Source: Bombardia bombarda (taxonomy: Eukaryota > Ascomycota > Sordariomycetes > Sordariales > Lasiosphaeriaceae). From it: DNA of 64,000 nt. Shown piece after piece: positions 10,684-23,222 of the stretch (position 1 is its first letter; every line of letters starts with the position of its first letter). Location: the NCBI GenBank assembly GCA_030512295.1, contig JAULSR010000005.1:1054001-1118000 (forward strand), read 5' to 3'. The notes under the pieces were generated by a model. The model searched no databases, had not been told where the DNA came from, and saw only the letters and a program-made list of their open reading frames with translations. A program made the position numbers and the translations under genes.

Positions 10684-12713
10684 GTTTTCCTGGGTCTTCC
10701 GCAGCTGTGTGCTGTGTAGTTCGCGTAGAATAACTATCACGAAGAGGAGCTCAGCCCTTTGTTTGTCGAGGTGTCCAATTCCACCACCCCAGCACTAGCT
10801 GCAATATGAGATGAACTTATGAGGTGGGAACAGGGGTATAAGCCCCTCAGTCGACCAACAGACAGTTAGTGTAACATTGCATTTCACATTTCTGGTGGGC
10901 AAGGCAAAACTGAATATGACTCTTGTTTTGCCCTTTCCCCTTCGTGACATTCCACGATGTGATATTTTGCTTTTAGTTTCATTGCCAACGACGACTTTCT
11001 TTCGCATCTCGTGAACCGCGGGAACCTGGGACACCTGCTACTTAGACTTATCCTGTGTATTGGTGGTGCTGCGCGACCCTGGCAGCCTCAGGTGGACTGT
11101 GCTGAGACTGGTCGTCTGATCACGAACAACAGTCTGCTCGGGCTCCACTCTTTAAAGCGTTGTCGTCGCGGGCGTTACCTTACTGTGTAGTTATCGAGGC
11201 TGCATTCCGTCATGACTTCAATCCTGACGCGGCTGCAGAGCTAGGAATGTTGTCAAGTCCGTTCCTCGTCTTACCTTTTATGGTGTCGAATAAGGTTGGC
11301 AGTGACAAGCTGGTGCAGCAAGCCCAAGACTGATATATACCTTAGGTATTGGTAGGTACGAATACTGTACGTATCACTGACCTCATCAATACTTCCCCGG
11401 ATTGGCCTCTTTGATTGGATGATCGTTTAAGCGTGCTTTGGTTCAGCTCAAATGGTCAAAAGGTCAGACTGAGCAAGCTGGGATAAAGTTGGAAAGAAGC
11501 ACGGTAGGGTTCCAGCCACTGCGTCAAGCATTAGCGCCGATGCTAAGGTGCTCAAGTTGATGTTGTGATGGTGATGGGGCATCGAGCGCTGTTGGCTAAC
11601 GCCCAACGGCGTAAAGAGATGTGCCTCCCTCAAAAGCTGCCAGGTCATTCGAATTCTATTGTCAAAAATAAACGGCAGGTGCCCATATGTATACGACACG
11701 TGGCCCCGGTTCTATCTCGCAGGTTGGATGCAATTCTAGAGGTTGCGAGTGATAGCGCCGAGTAACGACTGCCATGCCAAGGGCGCTGAAGATAGGAAGG
11801 GCAGCGACGATAAAGTCAAGGTTCAAGCATATTTGAGACACGCATGAGATCTCCAGCTGGTCCGTGAGCCCCTGCCTTAGTGCGCTGCGTTTTCTGGTCC
11901 TGCGTTTGGCGGGAGGGGCTGATGTGGCTTGACAGACCAGCTACCGAGTTACCTGACGAACGATGGGCGGGTGTTCGTTGGTTAGAATAATAACGTTATC
12001 TGAAACGACCAGAGTCCTACGTATACCGTACCTATCGTAACATTCGCATTTGACCCGACTCGGACAATTAGCACCTAGTTGCTCATTGTGCGTCCCCAAT
12101 TGACGCCATCTTACCAGTTCAGCATGTGCAGAAGCCCGCCCGCTTTCGCATAGCAGTAATAAACCAGATCGCAGGGTATCCGTTGTTAAGAATCAGGGCA
12201 GAAGAGAGCTAGGACGACAAGTGACAGCGTCCGGGCGTCCAAAACAAATGACTGCCCGGTTGCCAAGAGATGGACTAGCGTCGGTGCAAGTCGGCATGCA
12301 GATCCAATAGAGAGCTCACCAGCCACACTTTCAGGCCCCATCGCGAGGTCAGGCACCTTCCCGCCTTTGATTTTTCCCAAAGGGGTGCTCGCTGCCCGGG
12401 TCGCCTGTCATTGCCGGGGCGCCCGAGGCCAAGCACTCACAACACAGAGCGCAATCAAAGAGCCTGTCTCGTACCTTCCTCAAAAGGGCCTTTCTCCCAC
12501 CACCTCACCCAAGCTAGCTGCTTCTTTACCTCCTCCCAATCCCAACAAACCTCAATTTCCCAAATCTCACCCGGACATGCGTCGTCAATAGCCATTTGTC
12601 ACCCAAGAACCACGCGTTCACATCTGTCTGCAGATTATTCGCTATTCAAATTGGCCCGTCCGCCACATTAGTACAGGCATCATCTTCCCGCAAAACACCC
12701 ACGCGACTTCACC
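10684..12713. other. Intergenic region, divergent promoters
   Basis: A 2.0 kb region upstream of both the SDR gene (leftward) and the DUF7707 gene (rightward). Short ORFs on both strands show no family resemblance. No tRNA-like B box or 5S rRNA-like segment was noticed. Confidence 0.55.
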
Positions 12714-13493
12714 ATGCGTCAAAACGTCCTTCTCACCGCGCTTTCTGCGCTCACCCTGGTCGCCGCCCAGAATAACTTCACCATCAACCCCACTGAAGTC
12801 GATCTCCCCACCAGATGTAAGTTACCTTGGTACCGATGCCTCGTCGCATCTTTCTGCCCGCCAGGACTGACAACATGTAGCACAATGGTGCAACGCCGAG
12901 TTCAACACTTGCGACATTCTTTGCGCCCACGATGCGGCCACGAATGACTGTGACGAGGTGAGCAAACCCGTTCCATTGTCCGCTGTTGGACAGCAGGTTC
13001 GCTAACCACAACAACCTTGTAGATCACGTTGAAGTTCGCTTGCGCGTGTGCCAGCAACAACTCGGCTCCTGGCCTGGAATACTACACGCAGACTATCCCG
13101 ACTGTGAGTACTCCCCAGTGTCTTCTGCCTCTGCCAATTTTCTGGTCGGACAAAATATCTCTAACAAACCCGCTACAGTTCGTCTGCCTGCAAGCCTATT
13201 CCGACTGCATCGCCGCCAATCCCACCAGCGCCCAGGCACAGAGAAACTGTGCGAGCACCATCAAGGACAAGTGCGGCGCTCTCGATCCCGCCAAGGCCGA
13301 CGCCAGCACCTCGAGCTCTAGCAGCTCTTCTGCCAGTGCACCTACGGGCACCACCAGCCAGGGTTCCTCTCCTACCCAGGCTGCTACCACTTCCACGTCG
13401 GCCGCTGCCGCTGCTCCTACTCACGCCGCGGCTTACCTCGGAAATGGGCTCGCCGCTGTCGCCGCTGGTGTTTTCGCTGCTGCTCTGCTTTAA
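12714..13493 (+). CDS. DUF7707-type secreted GPI-anchored cell-surface protein
   Basis: Small cysteine-rich wall or membrane protein of unknown function. Four exons: 12714..12816, 12881..12957, 13023..13103 and 13179..13493; 191 residues. The signal peptide is MRQNVLLTALSALTLVAAQ. The mature N-terminus NNFTINPTEVDLPTR, then QWCNAEFNTCDILC, LKFACACASNNSAPG and FVCLQAYSDCIAANP, give the regularly spaced cysteines of the DUF7707 domain (about residues 20-125). A Ser/Thr/Ala-rich stalk follows, suited to O-glycosylation, ending in a hydrophobic tail (GLAAVAAGVFAAALL) that fits a GPI-attachment signal. All three introns are short and the phases agree. Family recognition is from memory; no enzymatic motif is visible. 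Confidence 0.85.
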
Positions 13494-15580
13494 GCAGATC
13501 TAGGGAACGATGAATGTATAATACATAAGGCTGGAATGCAGGATGTTGAGGTGGTAGTATTTTCTTTTCTGATTCTTGTAGTGAATTACCCCCCAACCCC
13601 CTCTGGACAGGCTTCTTAATTGGCGGCTCGAAAAAAATACATAACCCGGCGGCTGCCTTGGAGACATGGGAAATTAATATTACACGAAGAAACGACGCTT
13701 AATTGGTGAGGTCGCACGAAGGGACACAGTGTATAAGCACGTATGGCTGCAATCGAGAGTTAGGACAGGCTCTAATCATGATTTAGATGCTAGAGAAGAG
13801 TTAATCGAGTACTTTGCCGTCCACGCGTGCCTCTAAAGCTCCATTCCGCTCCATGATATCGTCCCGTCGTGCATTGATTCATATTCACCGACTGATGTAG
13901 GAATCCTGATGTCTCTTGACTTAAACATAAACATGGGGCTCGTGTGTATTTCGCCTGTTCGCTTCCCAATGTAATATAAACGAGATCAAAGAGCTGCAGC
14001 TTGGAGAGGTCACAAGGGATAATAACTTCAACTTCGCAGGCCTCTTCCCAGTTCCTATAACTTGAGTGTGGAAAGGGGTGGCTGCACCCCCTGCCTCTTT
14101 GGCACCCGTGATATGTGAGTAGGTGGGCAATAGCAAACCTGATCACACTTGTTGATATTTCTCCAGATTCTACCTCTAAACGCACAATCTCCACGAAAAC
14201 GGTTTGTACACCCACGCTTATCATCTCATGCCCCAGTCATAACCTTGACCATTAATGCGAGGTTCAGATCAAATTCGTCCTATTTGCTGTGAGCTCGCCT
14301 CTGTAGCATCTTTTCATCTGGCTCGGAGTACGTAGCTTGAGCCGTGACATAGAATTCAAGTAGACCGGGACACCACGCAGATGCTTCAATGCTTCCATAC
14401 CTTATCAACGACGGGAGCTTCATTGAGCCCTATGGGGCGCTTGTATGACAAGGACGGGGGCTAGGCACACATGGTACGATACCAATAGGTACCTGCCTAC
14501 CTACGAACAAATGGAGGTGAGGCAGGGAAGCAACCTACTTCCCTTACTTGGATTAAGGTTCCAGAGGAAGAAGGTGCGACATGGAACTTGTCAGTCGTGG
14601 CGCTGGTTACCTAGGTACCTGGGTACACATTACAGGTTACCGCCTCGTTGGTCCTTCCTTCTTTTGACAGCAAGCACACCATGGGCCGATGACAGTCCCT
14701 CTATCTCGGGCAGGCAGGTGCGAGGTGCCCAGAAGGGAAGTCACCCATCAACCTTGCGAGCCAAAATAGGTAGTTTAACCCTTCATAAACCTCATGCCTT
14801 TCATGATGCATCACAGTCCGACATCAACAAATTCAGTGCAACTGAACGGCTTGTCAACCCCACATGGGATACGGGAGACGGAATAAGCTGATTATCTGCA
14901 TCATCCAAAGTTAGAAGCAACCACTTATAAAAGTTTTAGGGCGACCAATCGTGTTGCGTAGGCCCAGTCTAACCAGTCCAAATGTTCGCGTCTCCGACGC
15001 CCGACCGACATTGCATGTGGGGTCATCGTCCGAAGTCCTGGCCTATATGCCCCGGTGGTGCCCGAAGAGGTACTTGGACGGCTCGACTGTGATGTCTTCA
15101 TCCATCAACCTACAGTAACAAAGTACCTAGGTATGCGTACTTGGGCAACCTATCCCAGGCTTGCACCGCGTATGCGAGCTACACTACCGAGGCGACCTTT
15201 GGCCACGATATCCCCTGGACACTGAACTCAACCTTGCGTGCCCGCTCTCGATTGGCTCTGCCTTCTTATTCGGTCTCCCAGGTCTCTGCTGTCTGCTCTC
15301 ACTACCTGTCGTGCTTGGGTTCCATAACATGTTCTGGTTGGCTTGAAATGCTCTCGGGCAGCCATCGACACCGGGACTTGTTGATTCAAAACCCCCCGCC
15401 CTTCCAGCCTCGTCGACCTTCATCATCACCGCCATCGTTCACAACATCATCAACTCACCAATTCTACGTATTTTTTTTTCATCAGCTCTTGTTTATTCAC
15501 CTCACCTGCATAATACCTCGACCAGCGCTGTCAAAGACAAGGGAGATTGATGACGGCTCTCCAAGCTAACAAGCACGGCC
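13494..15580. other. Intergenic region between two rightward genes
   Basis: The 3' flank of the DUF7707 gene and upstream region of the RBR ligase gene. TACCTAGGTA-type motifs occur at 14605-14626 and 15121-15133, with a partial one near 14486. From about 15370 to 15580 the + strand is pyrimidine-rich, as expected of a 5' leader. The ORFs here show no domain. Confidence 0.55.
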
Positions 15581-17687
15581 ATGGCGCATTCCAGAACGAA
15601 GCGGGGAAAACCCCCTGCAGAAGAGATGCGTTCCCGCATTAGCAAGGATGTTCAACCCCGAACCTCATCTCCCGTTCCGCATATCTCTGTGCCCCTGTTC
15701 GGCACCTCCCCGCCTGTGTCCAACAAGAAATACGCCCGATCTTCCCGTGTGTCGGATCATGGCCGAGGCCGGGATCCACGCCCGCGCCTGGACGCACAGG
15801 CTCACTCGCGCCCGCACTCGCGTCACCATCACCACTCACGCCAGCCCAAGACATTACCAAACCCCCCGCTGCCACCACGCGTCAAGATCCAGCTCGTGTC
15901 GCTGGACCCTCGATACGTGGATTTCGAAGTACGAATCAATCCTGACTTTCTAGTTGAGAAGCTTGAGGATCGCATCCGGCGTCTGTACCGAGAAAAACAC
16001 AACCGCTGGATCGAGTCGACGGCGCATTTCAAATATTACGCCCAGGATGCCACAGAACTGCAGCCCACAGACAGGATCACGGCCGACTCTTCACGAATAT
16101 GGTACCACATGTCAAAGACCCCTGACGAGATTGGTCGCTGGAAGTTTACACATTTTCGAGACATGATGCATGGGCGTCTTGACTATGCTGACGAGTTGAT
16201 CAAGGCGATCGAAGGCGGTGCTACGGTTCGCGAGTTGAGGCGTTTGATTGCCGACCACCTGGCTATTGAAGACCCATACAGGGTTGTCCTCATCGCCCGG
16301 GATGGGACTCGGCGGGGCCTACTGCATGGAGACTGCTGGGAGGTCCGTCAACTCAAAGAGTGCATTTGTCGCTGGATCTCCGTTGATGTCAATTCAAACA
16401 ATCACTATGTTATTATCAAGAGCCAACGGAGGGATTATGTCTACCACCCCGACGGATCCTACCTTAAGAACGGTATGACTTTGAGGTCGCTGAGACGCTA
16501 TCTGGAGACGCGACTGTTCTCAAATGTTTGCCATCCTCAGCGTGACAAAACCGAATATTGCCCGCAGTCGAGATCAACGTTTACCACTATTGATGGTCAA
16601 CGGCTAGGCCTGGAGACTCGTGTTTGCTGGGGAGCTACATACAAATATGAGCTTCTTGACGATGCAGCCGAGACATTCTCGAGCGAGGAAGCATGGCTCT
16701 TACCTACAACTGAGACGTGCATTGTGTGTGTGGAGGACAAAAAGATCAGTGATTTGCCCGTCAAAGTCACAAAAGGCTGCAAACACGACGCAACAGTCTG
16801 CAAAGACTGTTTGAAGACGTGGCTAAGCACTGGACTGGAGACCGGAGCCTGGGACAAGCTAAAATGCCCAGAGTGCCCTGAGCTGCTCGAGTATCGAGAC
16901 ATCCAGAGGTATGCCTCGCCAGCAACATTCGCCCGCTATGATGTCTTGACGGCACGGGCAGCCGTGCAGAAGATGCCCAACTTTGGATGGTGCTTGTCAA
17001 CCAAGTGCGAATCGGGTCAGATTCACGATCCTGAGTGCGCCAAATTTCAATGTATGGCCTGTCGCTCTTCCCACTGCGTTACACACAATGTGGCATGGCA
17101 CGATGGAGAGACTTGTGAAGAGTACGACGCAAGGAACCAACAACGTAAAAAGGACGAAAAGGCATCAGAAAAGATAATCAAGAAGACGAGCAGGAACTGC
17201 CCGCGGTGCAAGAGAGACGTGCACAAATATGTTGGATGTAATCATATAACTTGTAAGTTCTCCTTTATTATCCTCTTCTATGTGAGTTAAATACTAACGT
17301 TTTTACTCAAAATTAGGTACTTGTGGTCATGAGTGGTGCTATATCTGCCTCGAGAGTTTTGTGCGTAACTCTCTCAATTACCCCATCTGCAATCACAAGA
17401 ATGGGTGTCCAGAGTTCGACATGTTTGCTGAGATATTCAATGATCCAAACCGTCGTCGCCCTCCATTACGTCAAAATCATGCACGTCATCGTACTCCTCC
17501 AGGCCCAAACTTGACGAGAATGGAGAATGGGGCGAACACGGAGAACCCAAACCAAGATCCAACACCGGCAGCGACCGTCGCAGCTACAGCGGCTACAGTT
17601 GCCGGCGAGAACCCAGGACAACAACACTGGGCGCCTCCTCCCCTACGGGGAGTGGGGCTACCACGGCGCCCACTGAACCGATCGTGA
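15581..17687 (+). CDS. RBR-type (RING-IBR-RING) E3 ubiquitin ligase
   Basis: Predicted RBR ligase that transfers ubiquitin through a RING2 cysteine thioester. Two exons, 15581..17252 and 17317..17687, encode 680 residues; the 64-nt intron contains TACTAAC. RING1 starts at CIVCVEDK (C380 onward) with GCKHDATVCKDC and KCPECPE. The IBR region holds CLSTKCESGQIH, CAKFQCMACRS and C..H pairs. RING2 begins CPRCKRDVHKYVGCNH (about 540), with the presumed catalytic Cys553 in GCNH. The intron falls inside RING2, and splicing restores the C-T-C-G-H-E-W-C-Y-I-C metal-binding string. Residues 1-370 are basic and His/Arg-rich at first and carry no domain I can name. The Ala/Pro-rich tail is probably disordered. 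Target proteins are unknown. Confidence 0.9.
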
Positions 17688-17849
17688 TAGACAAAACGCC
17701 GGGCATTGATGACCTCTCGTGTCGTGGTCGATGAGCTTGTTGAATTCATGTAGTCGCACATTTCTGGGCCATCGTATGGGATGAGCAGGTATAAATATAG
17801 TCTTAAGAGGTGTTGGGATCCTCCTCGGTGGCGGTCGTGGGGGTGGGTG

Positions 17850-18561
17850 TTATAGCCCGGGCCGGACCACTCCCGCCTTCTTCATCCTCTTCTCAGAATA
17901 GATCTCGACCATGGGATAAAAGGGGCCAAGCTGCCGGCCGCCAACAATAAGCGGCTTAATGGGGCTGAGGACGAGGAAGACGCGCGCCATCTCGGTCTCG
18001 CTCGTGTTGCGCCACGCGTGCATCGTCGCCCTCTGCACGACCACGTCGCCCTTGCGGAGAATTTGTGTCTCGCCCGAGTCGAGAATGCACTCTACCTCGC
18101 CGTCCAGCACGATGTAGACACCGACGCTGGCAATCCGGGTCATGATGGGTCCGAAGCCCGGAAGGACGTCAAAGACGCGGTACACGTTGCCGACTTCCTT
18201 GTCTAGCGTTGGCATGGCGGGGTGGTCTGGTGCGTATCCGGCGATGTCGGCCTCGTTGTTCAGATCGGCCGGGAAGGTCGAGGTGGTGTATACGTTGTAC
18301 CTTGATTTGTGTTTTCAGTCAGTGTCAGCATTTGTGCGCACGGGACTATGTTTCAAAAGCTTGCGTGAATGGCGTTTTCTTTTCATATTTTCGGGCAGGA
18401 TATACAGGGGGAGGAATTCGGTGTGCTAACATTTTGAAACCTGTAAAGTTGTGGTCTGCCTGCACCTCTGGGTCTACGGCATCGCTAAATACGGCCTTGC
18501 CAGTCTCTTCATTATGTGTTGTAAAGTATCGTTTCGGAAGGGGGAGCTCGGAAGGCGCCAT
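17850..18561 (-). CDS. Small single-domain cupin protein
   Basis: Beta-barrel cupin of unknown substrate, probably cytosolic. Two exons, 18561..18431 and 18300..17850, encode 193 residues. The intron (donor GTTAGC, acceptor TCAAG, 130 nt, with a CTGAC branch site) is chosen because it gives GFKMYNVYTTSTFPADLNNE, which fits fungal cupins; reading through or using the downstream GTATAT donor breaks phase. The barrel core is GVYIVLDGEVECILDSGE, then LRKGDVVVQRATMHAWRN, with one conserved-position His (TMHAW) and GD turn. The usual first-motif HxH pair is absent, so metal binding may be weak or altered. Members of this family sit both in secondary-metabolite clusters and alone; no cluster is seen here. 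Confidence 0.8.
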
Positions 18562-18667
18562 GGTAGTATGTAGTTGATTTCTTGATGTTCGATCGGTCCA
18601 GCGAATCAGTTGTCTTTTTGGAGGGGGAATCGGGAGGGGAAAGAAGGAGAGGGGTTATTATGAAGTA

Positions 18668-18693
18668 GGCGGCGGCGGCGGCGGCGGCGGCGG
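18668..18693. repeat. (GGC)8 trinucleotide repeat
   Basis: Eight uninterrupted GGC units plus GG, in the upstream region of the cupin gene. It may fall in the 5' leader of that gene, where it would read GCC on the transcript strand. Confidence 0.9.
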
Positions 18694-19540
18694 ATGAGGA
18701 ACTAGCAGGGAGGAGAGAGAGCGCGCAGGGCGGACAAGGATGAGAAGTGGCAGTGGCACTTTTGTCGAATCCTATCACAGGGCGATATGGCGACTTCGAC
18801 AGCTTACACAGTACAGCTTTCTGTTTTTGGTTTTGTCGAATGGGAACTTGTCGTTGATTCACACACAAGGATAGCAACCACGACAACGGACAATTATTCG
18901 GGCGCGAGAAGGACAGGAGAAGAAACTGACCTGACGAGGACAAAGTAAGAATGGGCGATGACTGGTTTTATGTATAGTACAATATGTATGGAGGGAGAGC
19001 GAGAAAGAGATATGATACGGCCGGCCAATCTTTGCGCGCGCATCAAGAAAATAAGAGTCAACTCCATATGCAAAATGGCAATGTAACGAAACAACATCCC
19101 GCCACCACCATTTCGTCCTACCTGCAGCTCCCACGCATGCTACTTACCCAGTGCGCTAGTTCAGTACTTTCTCTTGGCTGATGTACGGATGCGTGTGTGT
19201 GCGCGGTGTGGTTAAAAAGAAGCGTAAAGGGAGAAAAAGAAAAGAGAAAAGAGAAAGGCAAGGGGCCTGGTACCATCTATCAGGTTTTTTTTTCAGGTTT
19301 CCCACCTTTTTGACCCAGTGCGAGGGACCCGGGTCCGGGGTGTAGGAATGATACCTAACACCTAGGCGATCCCAAGTCGGGATACAGTGCCGCAATACGG
19401 GATATAAAACCGAGCCTTATTACTGCAGCTTGTCAAGGTACTTGGACGAGCTAGACTCTACCTGGGTTACCTACGGCGGTGCCTCGGATGCCTAAGGTAC
19501 TCCGCATATCACCCCCATTTCGTTTCCACGGATGGCCAGT

Positions 19541-19568
19541 GACCACTGACCACTGATCACTGACCACT
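19541..19568. repeat. Four tandem copies of a GACCACT 7-mer
   Basis: Units at 19541, 19548, 19555 and 19562; the third has one C-to-T change (GATCACT). No coding context. Confidence 0.9.
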
Positions 19569-20794
19569 GTAACTTGGTTTAATTTGGGGGTTTACTCAGT
19601 TGTGTGTGTGTGAGTGATGGGGCTCGCAAGCAAGCAAGCAACCAAGCTACATACAAAGCAACATTAAACTTGCCTTGGTTTTTTGGTTTTGGGCTTCTTT
19701 TCTTGACCATCCAAGTTGTATGATTTTAAACATTACTGCACTACACTACTGCTGCCCCGTATGTACATACACGTGTACATGCATGCACATGGCGGACGGG
19801 GAACGGGGACGGGTAACCGGGTTGCATACCTGAGTACCTAGCGTGGACGGACCTTCGTTTCTCGGCTTAGCCGTTTTGTTACAATAGTGTTTGTTTGTTC
19901 TTTCTGTCTTTTCTTTTGTGTCTTGTCATTTTGGTTTCTGCTTGAAGAAAGAACAGAAAAAAAGCCACCAACATGTGTTCTATTTCCAGTCCAACCAACC
20001 CCCATGTCTTTTCTGCTTCGATAACGGTTCTGAATTGTTTTCTAGAGTGCCGTCTGGACTCTTGACTCTTACTCAGGAACCTCGGCCACCAACCAATCGG
20101 GCCTTGGCCATTTGGAGATTTTGCTTGGCAGGCGCCACGGCTGGGAAGACGCAGTGTTTGAACTCCGGCAACTCCGTGAGGTAGAGTGGCTTGAGAGTAA
20201 ATACTGTGGTTGAAGTACAATTCGTAGTTCAGATAACCAGTAAGAGTTGTTAGTATTCAGCAGGTTTTACTCACTGTGTATTGCACTAATTGCTTTCGTG
20301 TTTGTGTGTGTGACAGACCCGGGTTTCCAGTTTTGGGGGTAAAGAAACGAAACTTGGTACTGTTATCCAACATGTCGGAATTGGGGTCCACTTGTCTATC
20401 AGTTAGAACTGTTCCTTGATGTGTCAAGTATACCAGCCAAGTGCAGTGCTGAGTGCACCGTTACCCGGTGTTCGTTTGGATTTCCGCCAAGCCATGTTTC
20501 AGTGTCAACCACAACAAGTACTTTCAGTAGGGCCAGTGTGTGTACTGATTACAAACACTTATTATGAAGTATAACGGAACCTGGTTAATATGCCTGGTAG
20601 TAAGCGTTCCCAGTGCAGAGGACAGGCGCCGCAAGGTGGCTGGCTGGGCTGGGGTTCCTTTGGGCTGATCATGATGAACCCATTTCCTAATGCAGATGTA
20701 CGACGCGGGTTAGGTGTTGTGATTGTTCTTGATAACGAACTAGTATAGCGACACAGACAGACAGACCGGGCTGGACTCAACAGGGCTGGGGGGC

Positions 20795-20804
20795 GGGGGG
20801 GGGG
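20795..20804. repeat. G10 homopolymer beside a CATGTC microsatellite
   Basis: Ten G in a row, shortly followed by three CCATGT units (about 20812-20830). A length-error-prone site for any sequencing method. Confidence 0.85.
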
Positions 20805-22969
20805 CTTGCTTGCCATGTCCATGTCCATGTCTCAATCCATGCCATGCCCTGTCTATGCTTCCTTTCCCAATGCCCAGGCTCGCCGGGCGAATGCTACTGC
20901 GTAGTAGTAGTGTATGGTGATTCGACGTGCAGCAAAGTATTAGCTGTGATGTGATATCATACCCCATTCAGATATGTACTATTTGGGGAACTAGTGATTT
21001 TGAAAATTTCCGGCAAAGATGAGGTGCTTTGCTTTAAAAGCTCGCTTGGGTGGACGATGGAGGAGTGAGCACATGACTGACAGGGCCTGGGTCGATCCGA
21101 GGATGTGAGAGAGATGTACACTAGTGTACGTGGTCCCTGTTCATCCTCCATCATGACATGACCCCGTCTGTCGCCTATCGCCCGCCGTGGCCCGGGGAGG
21201 GCGGGAAGGTACCGAACCCATCAAACCGGGCCCGTTAGTCTGCGGCGGGGGGCGGCGCGGCAAACATGGTCCATCCAATGTCAAGAGGCGCAGGCTAAAA
21301 AGGGGTGAGAGCTACCTACTGATTAGAGATGCTGTTCAAACAGATTGATGTCACATACCCTGCCTCGCCAACCAGGACTTAACCCAATGTCTTGACAAGA
21401 TAACCTAACAATGGTAATTAGATACCAAAAAACCAGAGATTGAGACGGGAAAGGAGGTTCGGAAAGCAACGAGCCTTTCTAGATATCCAAGTGCTTACCT
21501 TTTGATCATGATCCCTTCACTAATTAGAACCGAGCAGATAAGATAGTAGTCATCACCTTCTCACCGATAACGGGGGCCATATTACGTACTGTGCCCTCAA
21601 TCATACCCAGCATGGTGAGAGAGGCCCGTCAGCATCACCATCATGGATGTCATCATGTGGCTGTCTCGGGTAGCACTACACCCCACACACGGGTCCAGGT
21701 GCCATTTGAAAGCTTACTGTGTCCACCGTCACCGTACACTATCTACTTGTAAGTTGTGATAAGAGACTCGGCAGCTAATAACCTTCTGTCTAGGATATAC
21801 ACCGCACCCTCAGGGGCGACATGTCAGAACTGTGACCGCCGTTTATTCCCCGGATAAAACATGCCAGCATGCAGATATTGGCCTGAATATGTGATATGTT
21901 GGCAATTCGCCCAGATTGCATCAACTGCATTTAGATATCGACGGGCCATGAGCATGGTGGCTGGCTGGCTGATGAACATGTTCCACTGACTGGCGGACAT
22001 GTTCCAGCCCTCTCATGTTGGGATTATATATTTCCCAAGGTTGAGACATACACACGTCCATATGGTTTGCTTCACCGTCGGAAAAGATAGGCAAGCATGC
22101 AAGCTAAGGTTGCCGGATCCCGTACGGGATCGCGTTCCTCGCTCGGTATGTACACTCAGTACGCACTGGTGCGGTACGTCGGGGAACGGTACATTGACGC
22201 CTTGGTTAAACATGTGCTGCACCACCTTTTTTTCTACCTTGGATGGATGGGTGGGTGACTGGCGCCTCCTCCATGCCGCGGCTGTCCCGCCTCAAGACAC
22301 CCATGCGTCGTCTGAACCTTGGGGGGGTCCCGAAATAGCGGGAAATCGCGGAAGGGAAGAGGCTGCATAAACACAGCAACTCCTAGTATCATCTTTTCAA
22401 GTAAGTATGTATCCTGTATCCCGTCAGGCTTTCGTGCCTTGGAAGACGACTGTCAGTGACCGCTGACGGCTTCTCCGATGTTCTGGACCGAGACATGGGC
22501 GGCGGCGATTCCCGAGCTTCCCGTCCCGCTGTGAAACCGATTCTTGTTCGTGTGTGTTACGTGTAAACTCATTGCTGCCCGACTTCTCTTGAATATTCAC
22601 TCCCAAAGTATGTCGCCGATTCCAAAACCTGAAGCAGCATATTCGTTATCGATCATTCCGTAGATGCATTGCTGGTATTCATCGATCGATGATCCATGTC
22701 GACCGCCACATGTAACCAGCACACCGCTCGCCCACCCACCCCCTCCCCAGCCGATTCGGAGTTCCGGACGGGAGCGTGGCATACCGGATACGATACAGTG
22801 TCGTATCGGCTGCAGAACTGGGTATCCCCCTAGTCCCGGGTCCCCATCCCGGTCTCTGATCCCGGCCCCCAGCCCGGGGTATTCACGACACACAAGCCTC
22901 ACAAGTGGTATCCAGCCGCGGGGATTTTGATTCGCGCCATGTGCATGTGCAGCCTTGCTTGCATACATA

Positions 22970-22986
22970 CTGTGTGTGTGTGTGTG
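22970..22986. repeat. (TG)n dinucleotide microsatellite
   Basis: Alternating C/TGTG run upstream of the transporter 3' end; no other feature. Confidence 0.85.
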
Positions 22987-23222
22987 GTATGGAGTGACAT
23001 CGGGAACGAGATGATGCCCCTTTTGGTCAGTCCAATGCGGAAAGCCTCCCGCTCTCTTTCACCAGGGTCAAGTTTCTCTCGAATTGCATTGTCCAATCCG
23101 GGATAGCCGCTCTAACCGATGTCGTGCAACTACGCGCCCTTCGAGACGCCATAACGACGTTTTCATCTACGGCGTAGAAGTCCTCTTGTCGTCAAGATCA
23201 ATCTTTTTGAGGGCCAGAAAAG

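Larger units (their letters stand above)
18562..23222. other. 4.7 kb gene-free stretch
   Basis: The longest non-coding block of the window, between the cupin start and the ABC transporter end, so it probably includes the cupin promoter. I see no conserved protein, tRNA, 5S RNA or transposon ORF. It holds several simple repeats (GGC, GACCACT 7-mer, TG, CATGTC and a G10 run) and a TACCTAGC motif near 19834. A long non-coding transcript is possible but unsupported by sequence alone. Confidence 0.5.
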
